35,464 nt of DNA from Ilumatobacteraceae bacterium (GTDB lineage: Bacteria; Actinomycetota; Acidimicrobiia; Acidimicrobiales; Ilumatobacteraceae): assembly GCA_016462185.1 (NCBI GenBank), contig JAEMTQ010000006.1, positions 1-35,464 on the forward strand, given 5' to 3'. The position numbers and the translations under genes are program-made. The notes under the pieces are model-generated. The model made no database searches. It was given only the letters and a program-made list of their open reading frames with translations, and was not told the DNA's origin. Below, piece by piece: positions 1-9,215 of this stretch (positions within the stretch are counted from its first letter, which is position 1; every line of letters begins with the position of its first letter).

Positions 1-57
1 TATTCGTCTTTTTCATCCGCGGGTTCGCGCCCACATTTTGCACTAGGTTTTGTGCTT

Positions 58-615
58 ATGAAGTTTGAAGAGTTGCGTGAATTGATTCGATCAAGGCGCA
101 CAGACATGATGGTCGACAAAGATCGAGCACTAGATAATGGCACGCTCGAAAAGTTGTGCGAACTTGCGATGTGGGCACCAAATCACAAAATGACGTTTCC
201 TTGGAAGTTTGCTGCCGTTACCGGTGATGCCCGTGAACGGCTCAGCAACTGCACTGCCGATGCAATGGCTCGCGAGGGCGACAAGCCTGAACGCGTCGCA
301 AAAGCCCGCACAAAGTTTCAACGCGCCCCAGTTATTTTGATCGTTGGCAGCGAACCAGGTGATACACAATTGCGAACTGAAGAAAATCGCGATGCGGTCA
401 GCGCGGGTATTCAAAATATCTTGCTTGGTGCAACAACTCTTGGTCTGGCAAGTTTTTGGTCAAGTTGCCCTCGTGGCGCCAACGACGACGTAGCTGAATT
501 TTGTAAGTTTCCAAAGGGCACACACATTACGGCGATGATCTATCTGGGCCACCCCGAACGCCAAGCACCCGTGATCGAACGACCACCGGCGAAAATCACG
601 CTTATTGCCGACTAA
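58..615 (+). CDS. Nitroreductase family protein
   Basis: ORF 52..615; the ATG at 58 is preferred over the GTG at 52 because a TAGGTT hexamer lies at -14..-9. Nitroreductase-like features: N-terminal RSRR motif, [14 protein letters not shown]-terminal IYLGHPE. Confidence 0.85.
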   Translation: MKFEELRELIRSRRTDMMVDKDRALDNGTLEKLCELAMWAPNHKMTFPWKFAAVTGDARERLSNCTADAMAREGDKPERVAKARTKFQRAPVILIVGSEPGDTQLRTEENRDAVSAGIQNILLGATTLGLASFWSSCPRGANDDVAEFCKFPKGTHITAMIYLGHPERQAPVIERPPAKITLIAD

Positions 616-2216
616 CTCGGCTGATATACCCCGAATACTTCGCGCAAAACATCGCTGACTTCGCCCAACGTCGCGTTTGCGCGCAACGCATCTTTCATCG
701 GATACAAAACGTTGTCGCTCCCCTGCGCCGCGCTCTTCAACTTGGCTAAAGCCGCCGTCACATCGGCTTGATTTCGCGACGCACGCAGTTTTGCCACTCG
801 TGCAATCTGACTGCGCTCTAACTCAGGGTCAACTTTCTTTGGCACAAACTTTTCTTCTGACTCGGCGACGAACTTGTTGACGCCCACCAAAACGCGTGAG
901 CCATCGTCAATCGACTTCGTGTACGAATAAGCCGATTCGTCAATTTCGCCAACTTGAAAACCCGACTCGATCGCCTGCACAGCGCCACCCATTTGCTCGA
1001 TGCGCTCGATGTACTCCCACGCAAGACGCTCTACTTCGTTGGTCAACGACTCGACGTAATACGAACCAGCTAATGGATCAGGCGTGTCTGTGACACCACT
1101 TTCGTAGCCAATTATCTGTTGGGTTCGCAATGCAATGCGAGCCGCATCTTCGGTTGGCAAACTCAACGCTTCGTCAAACCCGTTGGTGTGCAAACTCTGC
1201 GTGCCGCCCAAGACCGCCGCCATGCTCTGCACAGCGACTCGAACAATGTTGTTTTGCGGCTGCTGTGCGGTCAGTGTCGAGCCGCCAGTTTGGGTGTGAA
1301 AGCGCATCAAAGCACTCGCTGGGTTTTTCGCACCAAATCGCTTTGTCATAATCGTGTGCCACATTCGTCGACTTGCACGAAACTTTGCCACTTCTTCGAA
1401 AAAATTGTTGTGCCCGTTCCAAAAGAAACTCAAACGCGGCGCAAAATCATCGACATCGAGACCCGAATCAACTGCGGCTTGCACGTATGCAATCGCATTT
1501 GACAAAGTAAACGCCAACTCTTGAACGGCGGTGCTACCTGCTTCACGAATGTGATATCCGGAGATTGAAATCGTGTTCCACTTCGGTATGTGATTAGCGC
1601 AATACGCAAAAATATCGGTGATCACACGCATTGACGGGCGCGGCGGATAAATATAAGTACCGCGCGCAATATATTCTTTCAACAAGTCGTTTTGAATTGT
1701 TCCAGAAATTTCAGTCGACTTGACACCGCGCTCTTCGGCAACTAGTTCGTAAAGCAGTAACAACACTGATGCGGTCGAGTTGATCGTCATTGAAGTCGTC
1801 ACCTTGTCGAGCGGCAAGTCGGCCAACAGCACTCGCATGTCTTCAATCGAGTCAATCGCTACGCCAACTTTGCCTACTTCGCCTGCTGCACGCGGATGAT
1901 CACTGTCGTAACCCATTTGGGTCGGCAAATCAAACGCGCACGACAACCCTGTCTGTCCCGCATTGAGCAAAAACTTGAATCGCTCGTTTGTGTCAGCGGC
2001 CGTGCCGAAACCCGCGTACTGACGCATCGTCCAAAGTCGCTCACGATGCATAGTTGGATAAATTCCACGCGTGTATGGCGCAGCCCCAGGCACACCCAAA
2101 AGTTCGGGGGCATCAAAATCGTTTAACGACTTTGCCGTATACAACGGCTCGACTGAAATTCCAGAATCAGTTTTCTTTTCAGTCACTGGTTTACCAGTCG
2201 TCTTTTTCTCAGCCAT
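612..2216 (-). CDS. Methylmalonyl-CoA mutase large subunit, catalytic domain only (no B12-binding domain)
   Basis: Long homologous protein: [75 protein letters not shown]. Ends without a cobalamin-binding DxHxxG domain. Confidence 0.92.
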   Translation of the reverse strand: MAEKKTTGKPVTEKKTDSGISVEPLYTAKSLNDFDAPELLGVPGAAPYTRGIYPTMHRERLWTMRQYAGFGTAADTNERFKFLLNAGQTGLSCAFDLPTQMGYDSDHPRAAGEVGKVGVAIDSIEDMRVLLADLPLDKVTTSMTINSTASVLLLLYELVAEERGVKSTEISGTIQNDLLKEYIARGTYIYPPRPSMRVITDIFAYCANHIPKWNTISISGYHIREAGSTAVQELAFTLSNAIAYVQAAVDSGLDVDDFAPRLSFFWNGHNNFFEEVAKFRASRRMWHTIMTKRFGAKNPASALMRFHTQTGGSTLTAQQPQNNIVRVAVQSMAAVLGGTQSLHTNGFDEALSLPTEDAARIALRTQQIIGYESGVTDTPDPLAGSYYVESLTNEVERLAWEYIERIEQMGGAVQAIESGFQVGEIDESAYSYTKSIDDGSRVLVGVNKFVAESEEKFVPKKVDPELERSQIARVAKLRASRNQADVTAALAKLKSAAQGSDNVLYPMKDALRANATLGEVSDVLREVFGVYQPS

Positions 2217-2232
2217 AGTCGCGCCCTTAAGG

Positions 2233-2655
2233 CTACGAGTTTGGTTGCTTCGCTGCGAGCACAGAGATCTCCATCAACCATTCTGGCTTTGCCAATGCGG
2301 GCACTGTCACAAGCGTGCTTGCTGCTCGATGCCCATTCAACGCTGCATCACGCGCCGCCATCACTGACTTTAATTTCTGATCAAGCTCAGCCGAGTTTGG
2401 AGAGTTAACAACATAAGTCGTGACCGAAATGACATCGCCAAGAGACATGCCACCCTCTTTCAAAATCGACGCGATGTTTTGCCACACAACCCCAGCCTGT
2501 TCGGCAATTGTGCTCGGCACACTGCCGTCTTTGCGTGTCGGCACAACCCCAGAAGTTACGACAAGTTCAAAACCTGCTGGCACGTGCACTCCGTGCGCAT
2601 ATTGCGCTGCCGGGGCCGCCATTTCAACGGGAGATAATTCGCGTGGCTTAGTCAA
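2233..2655 (-). CDS. RidA/YjgF family protein
   Basis: 140 aa, YjgF-like ([38 protein letters not shown]); TTG start. Confidence 0.82.
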   Translation of the reverse strand: MTKPRELSPVEMAAPAAQYAHGVHVPAGFELVVTSGVVPTRKDGSVPSTIAEQAGVVWQNIASILKEGGMSLGDVISVTTYVVNSPNSAELDQKLKSVMAARDAALNGHRAASTLVTVPALAKPEWLMEISVLAAKQPNS

Positions 2656-2672
2656 GACATCTCACGATAAGC

Positions 2673-2678
2673 CATAAT
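2673..2678 (+). promoter_or_regulatory. -10 element at leaderless spacing (AceE-like gene)
   Basis: CATAAT at -12..-7 relative to ATG 2685; only 29 nt separate this start from the divergent RidA start. Confidence 0.5.
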
Positions 2679-2684
2679 TGACTG

Positions 2685-5057
2685 ATGAGCAAGAAAGCCG
2701 TTGGTAACGAAAATCTCGCCGACATCGATGTGCTCGAGAGAATTCAACAGCGCGTGTTGTGGCTTGCTGTGCGGATGGTCGACTACGCCAACCGTGAACG
2801 TGAAATACCCCCGGCCCCAGGCGGAAGAGATGCCGAGTTCAACGTAAAAGTTGGTGGCCACATGGCAAGCAGTGCATCGGTAGTCAGCATCATGACTTCA
2901 CTTTGGTTCGGTCACCTAAATGGTGACGACAAAGTTGCCGTCAAACCGCACGCTTCGCCAATCTTTCACGCGATCAAATATTTAACTGGCGAACTCGACA
3001 AATCGTATTTAAAACGGCTTCGCACACTTGGTGGTCTGCAGAGTTATCCGAGTCGCACTAAAGATCCAGATGTTGCCGACTTTTCAACTGGCTCAGTTGG
3101 CCTTGGTGCGGTCGCCCCGTTGTTTGCGTCAATGGTTCGCAGATATGTAGACGCACACTTCACTGCTCGACCAACCGCGCGTTTCATTGCCCTTGTTGGC
3201 GACGCCGAACTTGACGAGGGCAACATTTGGGAAGCCATCGCCGATCCGTCTCTGCAGGGTCTTGGCAACGTGATGTGGATCGTTGACGCCAACCGCCAAA
3301 GCCTCGACCGTGTCGTACCTGGAATGAAAATTAAAAAACTTGCAGGCTTTTTTGCCGATGCAGGTTGGCACGTGATTGAAGCCAAGTATGGCCACAAGTT
3401 GCAAGCTGCATTTGCCCAACCTGGTGGCGAAGCATTGCGCGACTACATCGATGACATGTCAAACGAGCGATACCAAAGTTTGTTCGCCGTTTATGGATCA
3501 GCACTGCGCCAAAAATTTCTTGACGGCGCACCAGACGAAGTTGTCGCATTCATCAACGATGTTTCAGACGATGATCTCGCGCCACTCGTACAAAACCTTG
3601 GTGGCCACGACATCGAAATGTTGCTCGACGCCTATCGCGAGTGCGACCTTGTCACTGATAAACCGAGCGTTGTTTTTGCCTACACCGTCAAGGGCTGGGG
3701 TTTACCAATTGCCGGCGACCCACTCAACCACGCGGCGTTACTTTCTGAGAATCAAATTAATGACCTGCGCAAGCGCAACGGCCTGACTCTCGACAACGAA
3801 TGGGAGCAATTCGAAAAAGATAGCGAAGAAGACAGGGTTTGTCGCGCCGTCGGTGGAGACATCAACAACAAGCAACTGCCAGAGCGCCCAGTTCTACAGA
3901 TTCCAAACGAAGTCAGTTTGGCAATCGGCAAAAAACCTGTTTCAACTCAAGAAATTTTTGGGCGACTATTAACCGGTCTGGGTGCAATCAAACCGATTGC
4001 CGAACGAATGGTCACGATGTCGCCAGATGTCAGCGTCAGCACAAACCTCGGTGGATGGATCAACAAATTTGGCGTGTTCAGTTCTGACGAACAACCAAAT
4101 TATTTAGGCGACGACAGACTTCTGCGATGGAATGAAGGACCTCAAGGTCGACACGTTGAACTTGGTCTAAGCGAAATGAATTTGTTTCTCGCGCTTCACG
4201 CGTTTGGTCTTGGCCACGAACTTCACGGCGAACATCTGCTGCCAATCGGCACTGTCTATGATCCGTTTGTCTGTCGCGGACTTGACGCACTTATTTACGC
4301 GCTCTACAACGGCGCAAGATTTATTTTGGTCGGCACTCCGTCGGGCGTAACGCTTGCTCCCGAAGGTGGCGCGCATCAAAGCACAGTTACAACTTCGCTC
4401 GGCATAGAACTACCAAACATGACTTATGCCGAACCGTGTTTTGCGCGAACCCTCGACTGGCTTCTTTGCAACGGCCTAGATCGTCTCAGCCAACCACACG
4501 GCGACAGCATGTATTTGCGACTCTCCACTCGGCCAATTGATCAAACACCGTTCGAAGATTTACTTGCAAAGCGTGGCGCCGATGCATTGCGCGCCGATGT
4601 TCTTGCTGGTGGATACAGATTGTGCGAACCGACCAACAATCAGCCGGCTGATTTAATCATCGCCGCCACTGGCAGCATCGTGCCTGAAGCAGTGGCCGCT
4701 GCGAAACTTCTCGAAGCCGAAGGAATCAACGCAGTTGTGCTCGATATTTGTTCTCCCGATCGCATCTACCGCGGTTGGCGTGAAGCACAACAAAACGCGA
4801 CACGACACGGCGTAACAACCAAAGATGTCGGCCACTTTGGCGCTTTGCTCGCTGAGCCAGAACGACGACTGCCAATTCTCACGGTGCAAGACTCGGCCAG
4901 TCACTCGCTGGCCTGGTTGGGTTCGGTATTTGGCTCGCGAACCGTGCCGGTCGGCGTTGACGAATTTGGCCAATCAGGCACAATTGCTGAGCTTTACGGC
5001 ACTTTTGATCTTCTTCCCGATCAGCTCGTGAACGCAGCGTTGCTCGCCTTGTCGTAG
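2685..5057 (+). CDS. ThDP-dependent E1-like/transketolase-like enzyme (related to homodimeric pyruvate dehydrogenase AceE, shortened)
   Basis: 790 aa; GDAELDEGNIWEA...VDANRQSLDR ThDP motif, GGHDIEMLLDAY, FAYTVKGWGLPIAGDPLNH, GGAHQSTVTTSLGIELPNM; transketolase-type C-terminal domain. Confidence 0.8.
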   Translation: MSKKAVGNENLADIDVLERIQQRVLWLAVRMVDYANREREIPPAPGGRDAEFNVKVGGHMASSASVVSIMTSLWFGHLNGDDKVAVKPHASPIFHAIKYLTGELDKSYLKRLRTLGGLQSYPSRTKDPDVADFSTGSVGLGAVAPLFASMVRRYVDAHFTARPTARFIALVGDAELDEGNIWEAIADPSLQGLGNVMWIVDANRQSLDRVVPGMKIKKLAGFFADAGWHVIEAKYGHKLQAAFAQPGGEALRDYIDDMSNERYQSLFAVYGSALRQKFLDGAPDEVVAFINDVSDDDLAPLVQNLGGHDIEMLLDAYRECDLVTDKPSVVFAYTVKGWGLPIAGDPLNHAALLSENQINDLRKRNGLTLDNEWEQFEKDSEEDRVCRAVGGDINNKQLPERPVLQIPNEVSLAIGKKPVSTQEIFGRLLTGLGAIKPIAERMVTMSPDVSVSTNLGGWINKFGVFSSDEQPNYLGDDRLLRWNEGPQGRHVELGLSEMNLFLALHAFGLGHELHGEHLLPIGTVYDPFVCRGLDALIYALYNGARFILVGTPSGVTLAPEGGAHQSTVTTSLGIELPNMTYAEPCFARTLDWLLCNGLDRLSQPHGDSMYLRLSTRPIDQTPFEDLLAKRGADALRADVLAGGYRLCEPTNNQPADLIIAATGSIVPEAVAAAKLLEAEGINAVVLDICSPDRIYRGWREAQQNATRHGVTTKDVGHFGALLAEPERRLPILTVQDSASHSLAWLGSVFGSRTVPVGVDEFGQSGTIAELYGTFDLLPDQLVNAALLALS

Positions 5058-5066
5058 CCTACGAAT

Positions 5067-5888
5067 ATGGCAATCGTTGAAAAACCATCCACGAAAAAAT
5101 TAATTGACGGCATCGAGCTGACTGCAAAAACAGTCACTCAAATGGCTCCACCAAAATTTGCAACAGTTGAACAAGAGCGTCAACACCGCAAAGAAAAACT
5201 CGCAGGCGCAATGCGTATCTTTGGTCGCCTCGGTTTCGGCGAAGGCGTCGCAGGCCACATCACAGTGCGCGACCCTGAGTTTCCTGATCACTTCTGGGTG
5301 AACCCGTTCGCCAAGAGTTTCCGATACATGCGTGTTAGCGATTTGTTGCTCGTTAATCACGACGGAGAAGTCGTTTACGGCTCTCAACCTGTAAACCGCG
5401 CGGCGTTTTGTATTCACGCGGCGATTCACCAAGCGCGTCCAGATGTAATTGCTGCCGCCCACGCTCACTCACCATTCGGTAAGTCTTGGTCGTCACTAGG
5501 ACGCAAACTTGACCCGATCACACAAGACTCGTGTTACTTTTACGAAGATCACACTGTGATCACCGAACAAGGCGGAGCAGTCGTCCTCGAAATTTCTGCA
5601 GGTCAAGAAATCGCTGCGAAGTTTCCGAAAGGCAAAGCTGCCATTCATCAAAACCACGGGCTATTCACGGTCAGCGACACTGTTGATGCCGCGGCATTTT
5701 GGTTCATCACGATGGAGCGAACATGTCAAGCTCAATTGATGGCCGAAGCTGCAGGCACGCCAAAATTGATTCCGCACGAGATGGCGAGTTACACCCGAGA
5801 ACTAACTGGTTTCCCCGCTGCAGGTTGGTTGCAGTTTCAACCGTTGTGGGAAGAAATCTGTCGCACTGATCCAGATCTCTTCGATTGA
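5067..5888 (+). CDS. Class II aldolase/adducin family protein
   Basis: 273 aa; GHITVRDPEFPDHFWVNPF, AAAHAHSPFGKSWSSLGR, IHQNHGLFTVSDTV metal-His motifs. Confidence 0.88.
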   Translation: MAIVEKPSTKKLIDGIELTAKTVTQMAPPKFATVEQERQHRKEKLAGAMRIFGRLGFGEGVAGHITVRDPEFPDHFWVNPFAKSFRYMRVSDLLLVNHDGEVVYGSQPVNRAAFCIHAAIHQARPDVIAAAHAHSPFGKSWSSLGRKLDPITQDSCYFYEDHTVITEQGGAVVLEISAGQEIAAKFPKGKAAIHQNHGLFTVSDTVDAAAFWFITMERTCQAQLMAEAAGTPKLIPHEMASYTRELTGFPAAGWLQFQPLWEEICRTDPDLFD

Positions 5889-6781
5889 GTTCTAGCACCG
5901 CACCACGCGGACTATCTCGCATAGCGAACACCGCGCCGCCAGAAGCACTGTTCGTCGTTTCTGCGGCGGGCCAATATTGTGGCGCAGTTATCGCTGTGCG
6001 TCTATTCGACGATCTCGCTCCGGCCAGCGTCGCCTGGCTTCGTGTGATTGGCGCGGCAATTGTGCTCATCGCATTTTCTTATCCTTCTCTCAAAAAAGGT
6101 GGTAGTTGGTCGCGCGAGCAACTTCTAGCCGTCAGTCTTTTTGGTATCTCGACCGCGTTGATGAATTTGTTTTTCTATTTGGCGATTCAACATCTTGATT
6201 TAGGCAAAGGTGTTGCAATTGAATTCATTGGACCAATTACCGTTGCGGCACTTCGCACCCGCACGACCCGCAATGCAATGGCGTTGGTTTTAGCAGTAAT
6301 TGGGGTGGTGATTTTGTCGGGGCTTGAACTTGGCAATGAACCACTTGGGCTTGTTTACATCTTTTTGGCGTCGATCATGTGGGCCTTATATATAGTCATC
6401 GGTTCTAAAGTTGCTGGCTTTGATCGCGGTGTTTCGGGGCTCGGCATCGGTCTGTTAATCGGCGCACTTTTCATTGCTCCGTTTGGTGCGCCGTCAAGTG
6501 GCCCAGCATTTCAAACACCGTGGATTCTGGCGACGTGTGTTCTTGTTGGCATCTTGTCAAATGCAATTGGCTACGGCATTGATCAATTCACACTTCGACG
6601 AATTCCAGTGCGACGATTTTCTGTGCTGCTCGCGTTGCTTCCAGTGACTGCAACAGTCTTCGGATTAATTTTTCTCAATCAAGTGCCAAGCATCACAGAT
6701 TTAATTGGCATCGGATTTGTGTTGATTGGTGTTGTTGTGCAACAACGCGACACACTTCCACCAACCGAAGTCGTCGCCTAA
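5885..6781 (+). CDS. EamA/RhtA-like DMT superfamily transporter
   Basis: 298 aa with about 10 hydrophobic segments; TTG start overlapping the upstream stop (TTGA). Confidence 0.85.
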   Translation: MSSSTAPRGLSRIANTAPPEALFVVSAAGQYCGAVIAVRLFDDLAPASVAWLRVIGAAIVLIAFSYPSLKKGGSWSREQLLAVSLFGISTALMNLFFYLAIQHLDLGKGVAIEFIGPITVAALRTRTTRNAMALVLAVIGVVILSGLELGNEPLGLVYIFLASIMWALYIVIGSKVAGFDRGVSGLGIGLLIGALFIAPFGAPSSGPAFQTPWILATCVLVGILSNAIGYGIDQFTLRRIPVRRFSVLLALLPVTATVFGLIFLNQVPSITDLIGIGFVLIGVVVQQRDTLPPTEVVA

Positions 6782-6787
6782 CTAGCA

Positions 6788-6825
6788 ACTCTCTCGTAGT
6801 AGACTGATAGAGCGGGCGAGGGAGT
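6788..6825 (+). promoter_or_regulatory. Candidate 5' leader hairpin that buries the purine-rich RBS of the SpoIID-like gene
   Basis: ACTCTCTCG (6788-6796) pairs with CGAGGGAGT (6817-6825), 9 bp with one G-U, 20-nt loop; the 3' arm is 11 nt upstream of the ATG at 6837. Confidence 0.45.
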
Positions 6826-6836
6826 TCTAATTCTCT

Positions 6837-9206
6837 ATGCGCATATCCCCAATTAAACGATGTTTCGTCGTTCTCATCGGTCTGGCAACTTTTGTTGCGG
6901 GTCTATCACCTGCTCGCCCTGTATCAGCTGAAGAAGGTCAACTTCCAGGCGGCGTAATAATCTACGGTCGCGGATTCGGCCACGGCCGCGGGCTCAGTCA
7001 ATATGGCTCTTACGGTTGGGCCACCGTGCACGGTTGGTCATGGGAGCAAATCCTTGATTTTTACTACGGCGGAGCAACCGGCAACTCGCGCTCAATGCTC
7101 GAAGCACCAAACCAAGAGATGACCGTTTGGCTCAGCGTGATGAATACCAAACAGACTGGTGTTGTCTCAGACTCAGGCACAATGCGCCTGCTTGAAGACC
7201 CCGACCAAGGTCGGCGCTTTACAAGCATGGTGGCGCGCGAAAAGTCAGGCGCCCAAAGGGTTTACCAAGTTTGGGGTTCTAACCAGCGCAAGTGTTTGAA
7301 CGAGTCAGACTCGCCTGAAGCAGCAGGTTTTGCCCTGCTCGGTGAGTTCAACGAAACTGCGTCGTTCGTGACAAACGCCAGCCAAGATCCGGCGGCAGCG
7401 GCGCTCGACACAGTTGGGCTCTGCGAACCAAAATCGTCTTCACTGAATCAAGTTCGCTACTACCGCGGAATCGTGCGAGCGATGAACAATTCAAAAAACG
7501 AAAATCGCACGATCAATATTGCTCAACTTGACGACTACTTGCGTGGCGTCGTTCCGCGCGAGTCACCTGCGTCATGGGGCGATGCGGCCGGCGGTGCAGG
7601 CATGAACGCTCTTCGGGCTCAAGCGGTTGCCGCTCGTTCATATTCAGTTACAGAAAATCGCTACGCGGGTCTTGCCAAGACGTGTGACACCCAGGACTGT
7701 CAGGTTTATGGTGGCGCCGCTCTTCGAACTTCTGTCAATGCTTCACCGTCTGTTTTAGAAAGTGCCAACACCGACCGTGCTGTCGCTGAGACGACTGGCG
7801 TAATTATTCGCACACCGCAAGGTGCCGTCGTGCGAACTGAGTTCTCTTCTTCTAACGGTGGCCGCACTGCGGGTGGCACATTTCCGGCGCTTGTTGATGC
7901 CGGTGATCTTTCTGCAGATAGTTCGTTGATGGTCTGGACGCGCGCATTTTCAGCCGCACAAATTGTCGCCAAATATCCGCAGGTCGGCATTCTCACTGCA
8001 GTGACAACTACAAACGACGGCCTCGGCGGCGACTGGGGCGGCTACACACTTGATGTAACAATCTCTGGCACAGCCGGATCGGTCAAAGTTTCTGGTTGGT
8101 CATTTCGCACGTCATTCGCACTACCCGCCCCATGGTTCGGTGCCACGCCAGTTTTTGGTGCGCCACTTGAATCAGGCGTCGTTGGCTCAATGCTGTTCGT
8201 CGGCGACTCGATCGGCCAAAGCATCGCCCCAGAATTTGCCGCCATTGTCGCCCCTGCGTATCCATCAATCAACTTTCAGGCAATCAACAACCGTTGCATG
8301 GTCGGTCCAGCGTGCGTAACCCCAGATAAAGGCCAACCCGACGCAATAGGCGTAGTCAATTCTCTCAGCGCCGAACAGTTCCCCAGCGTGGCAATTGTTC
8401 AACTGGGATACAACGACGACCCAAACACGATGGCCAGCGATGTAACTCAAGTCATAAACGCGCTTAATGCGCGCAATGTGCAACGCATCATCTTTGTCAA
8501 TCTTTCAACACGTCGTGCGTCGCAAAATTATGCTCTTTCAAACGCCGCGCTTGTTGCTGCTGCCCAAACAAACCCCAATGTTTCTGTTCTTGACTGGAAC
8601 GCTGCAAGCAGTGACCCATCGGCATCACGTTGGTTTTCTGATGATGTGCACTTAACAACCACCGGGCGCGCTGAATTCACGTTGTTCTTGCGCAATCAAC
8701 TCGATTCGTTGCGCGCTCAAGGCTTGATCACTCCGAATCCTGAAAGTGTTTTACCTCTCGCAGTACCACTCACTTCTGGCAACAAAGGTGAGCCCGTATC
8801 TGCTCTGCAAAAAGCACTTAATATCGCGCTCGATTTAAAGAAAAAACAGAAACTCGCCACAGACGGAAGCTTTGGCAAGGGCACAGCGGCTGCCATCAGC
8901 AAGATTGAAGAGCTCAATGGTTTGCCAATTGACGGTGTTGCCGATGCCGCGGTGCTCGGCATTCTGGGTATTGACCCTGCAAGTTTCAAACTTAGTCAGA
9001 ATGCACGACATACATCTGTTGCAACTGCTCAAACAGCACTTGCACGCGTGCTCAAAATAAAAATGAAAGCTGACGGCATCTTTGGCTCTGGGACGGCAAA
9101 GCAGGTCAAGCGCTTTCAAAAGAGTGTTGGCTTGAAGCAAACCGGCGTAATTGACCGCACAACTTGGCTCTCACTTCTGGCTGCTAGTGCAACACTTGCA
9201 CCATAA
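6837..9206 (+). CDS. Secreted SpoIID/LytB-domain protein with SGNH hydrolase domain and two C-terminal peptidoglycan-binding repeats
   Basis: Signal peptide; SpoIID motifs (GRGFGHGRGLSQYGSYGWA, GVVPRESPASWG, LRAQAVAARSYS); SGNH motifs (FVGDSIGQS, QLGYNDD, DDVHLT); two PG_binding_1-like repeats near the C-terminus. Confidence 0.85.
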   Translation: MRISPIKRCFVVLIGLATFVAGLSPARPVSAEEGQLPGGVIIYGRGFGHGRGLSQYGSYGWATVHGWSWEQILDFYYGGATGNSRSMLEAPNQEMTVWLSVMNTKQTGVVSDSGTMRLLEDPDQGRRFTSMVAREKSGAQRVYQVWGSNQRKCLNESDSPEAAGFALLGEFNETASFVTNASQDPAAAALDTVGLCEPKSSSLNQVRYYRGIVRAMNNSKNENRTINIAQLDDYLRGVVPRESPASWGDAAGGAGMNALRAQAVAARSYSVTENRYAGLAKTCDTQDCQVYGGAALRTSVNASPSVLESANTDRAVAETTGVIIRTPQGAVVRTEFSSSNGGRTAGGTFPALVDAGDLSADSSLMVWTRAFSAAQIVAKYPQVGILTAVTTTNDGLGGDWGGYTLDVTISGTAGSVKVSGWSFRTSFALPAPWFGATPVFGAPLESGVVGSMLFVGDSIGQSIAPEFAAIVAPAYPSINFQAINNRCMVGPACVTPDKGQPDAIGVVNSLSAEQFPSVAIVQLGYNDDPNTMASDVTQVINALNARNVQRIIFVNLSTRRASQNYALSNAALVAAAQTNPNVSVLDWNAASSDPSASRWFSDDVHLTTTGRAEFTLFLRNQLDSLRAQGLITPNPESVLPLAVPLTSGNKGEPVSALQKALNIALDLKKKQKLATDGSFGKGTAAAISKIEELNGLPIDGVADAAVLGILGIDPASFKLSQNARHTSVATAQTALARVLKIKMKADGIFGSGTAKQVKRFQKSVGLKQTGVIDRTTWLSLLAASATLAP

Positions 9207-9215
9207 ACAAAGTTC

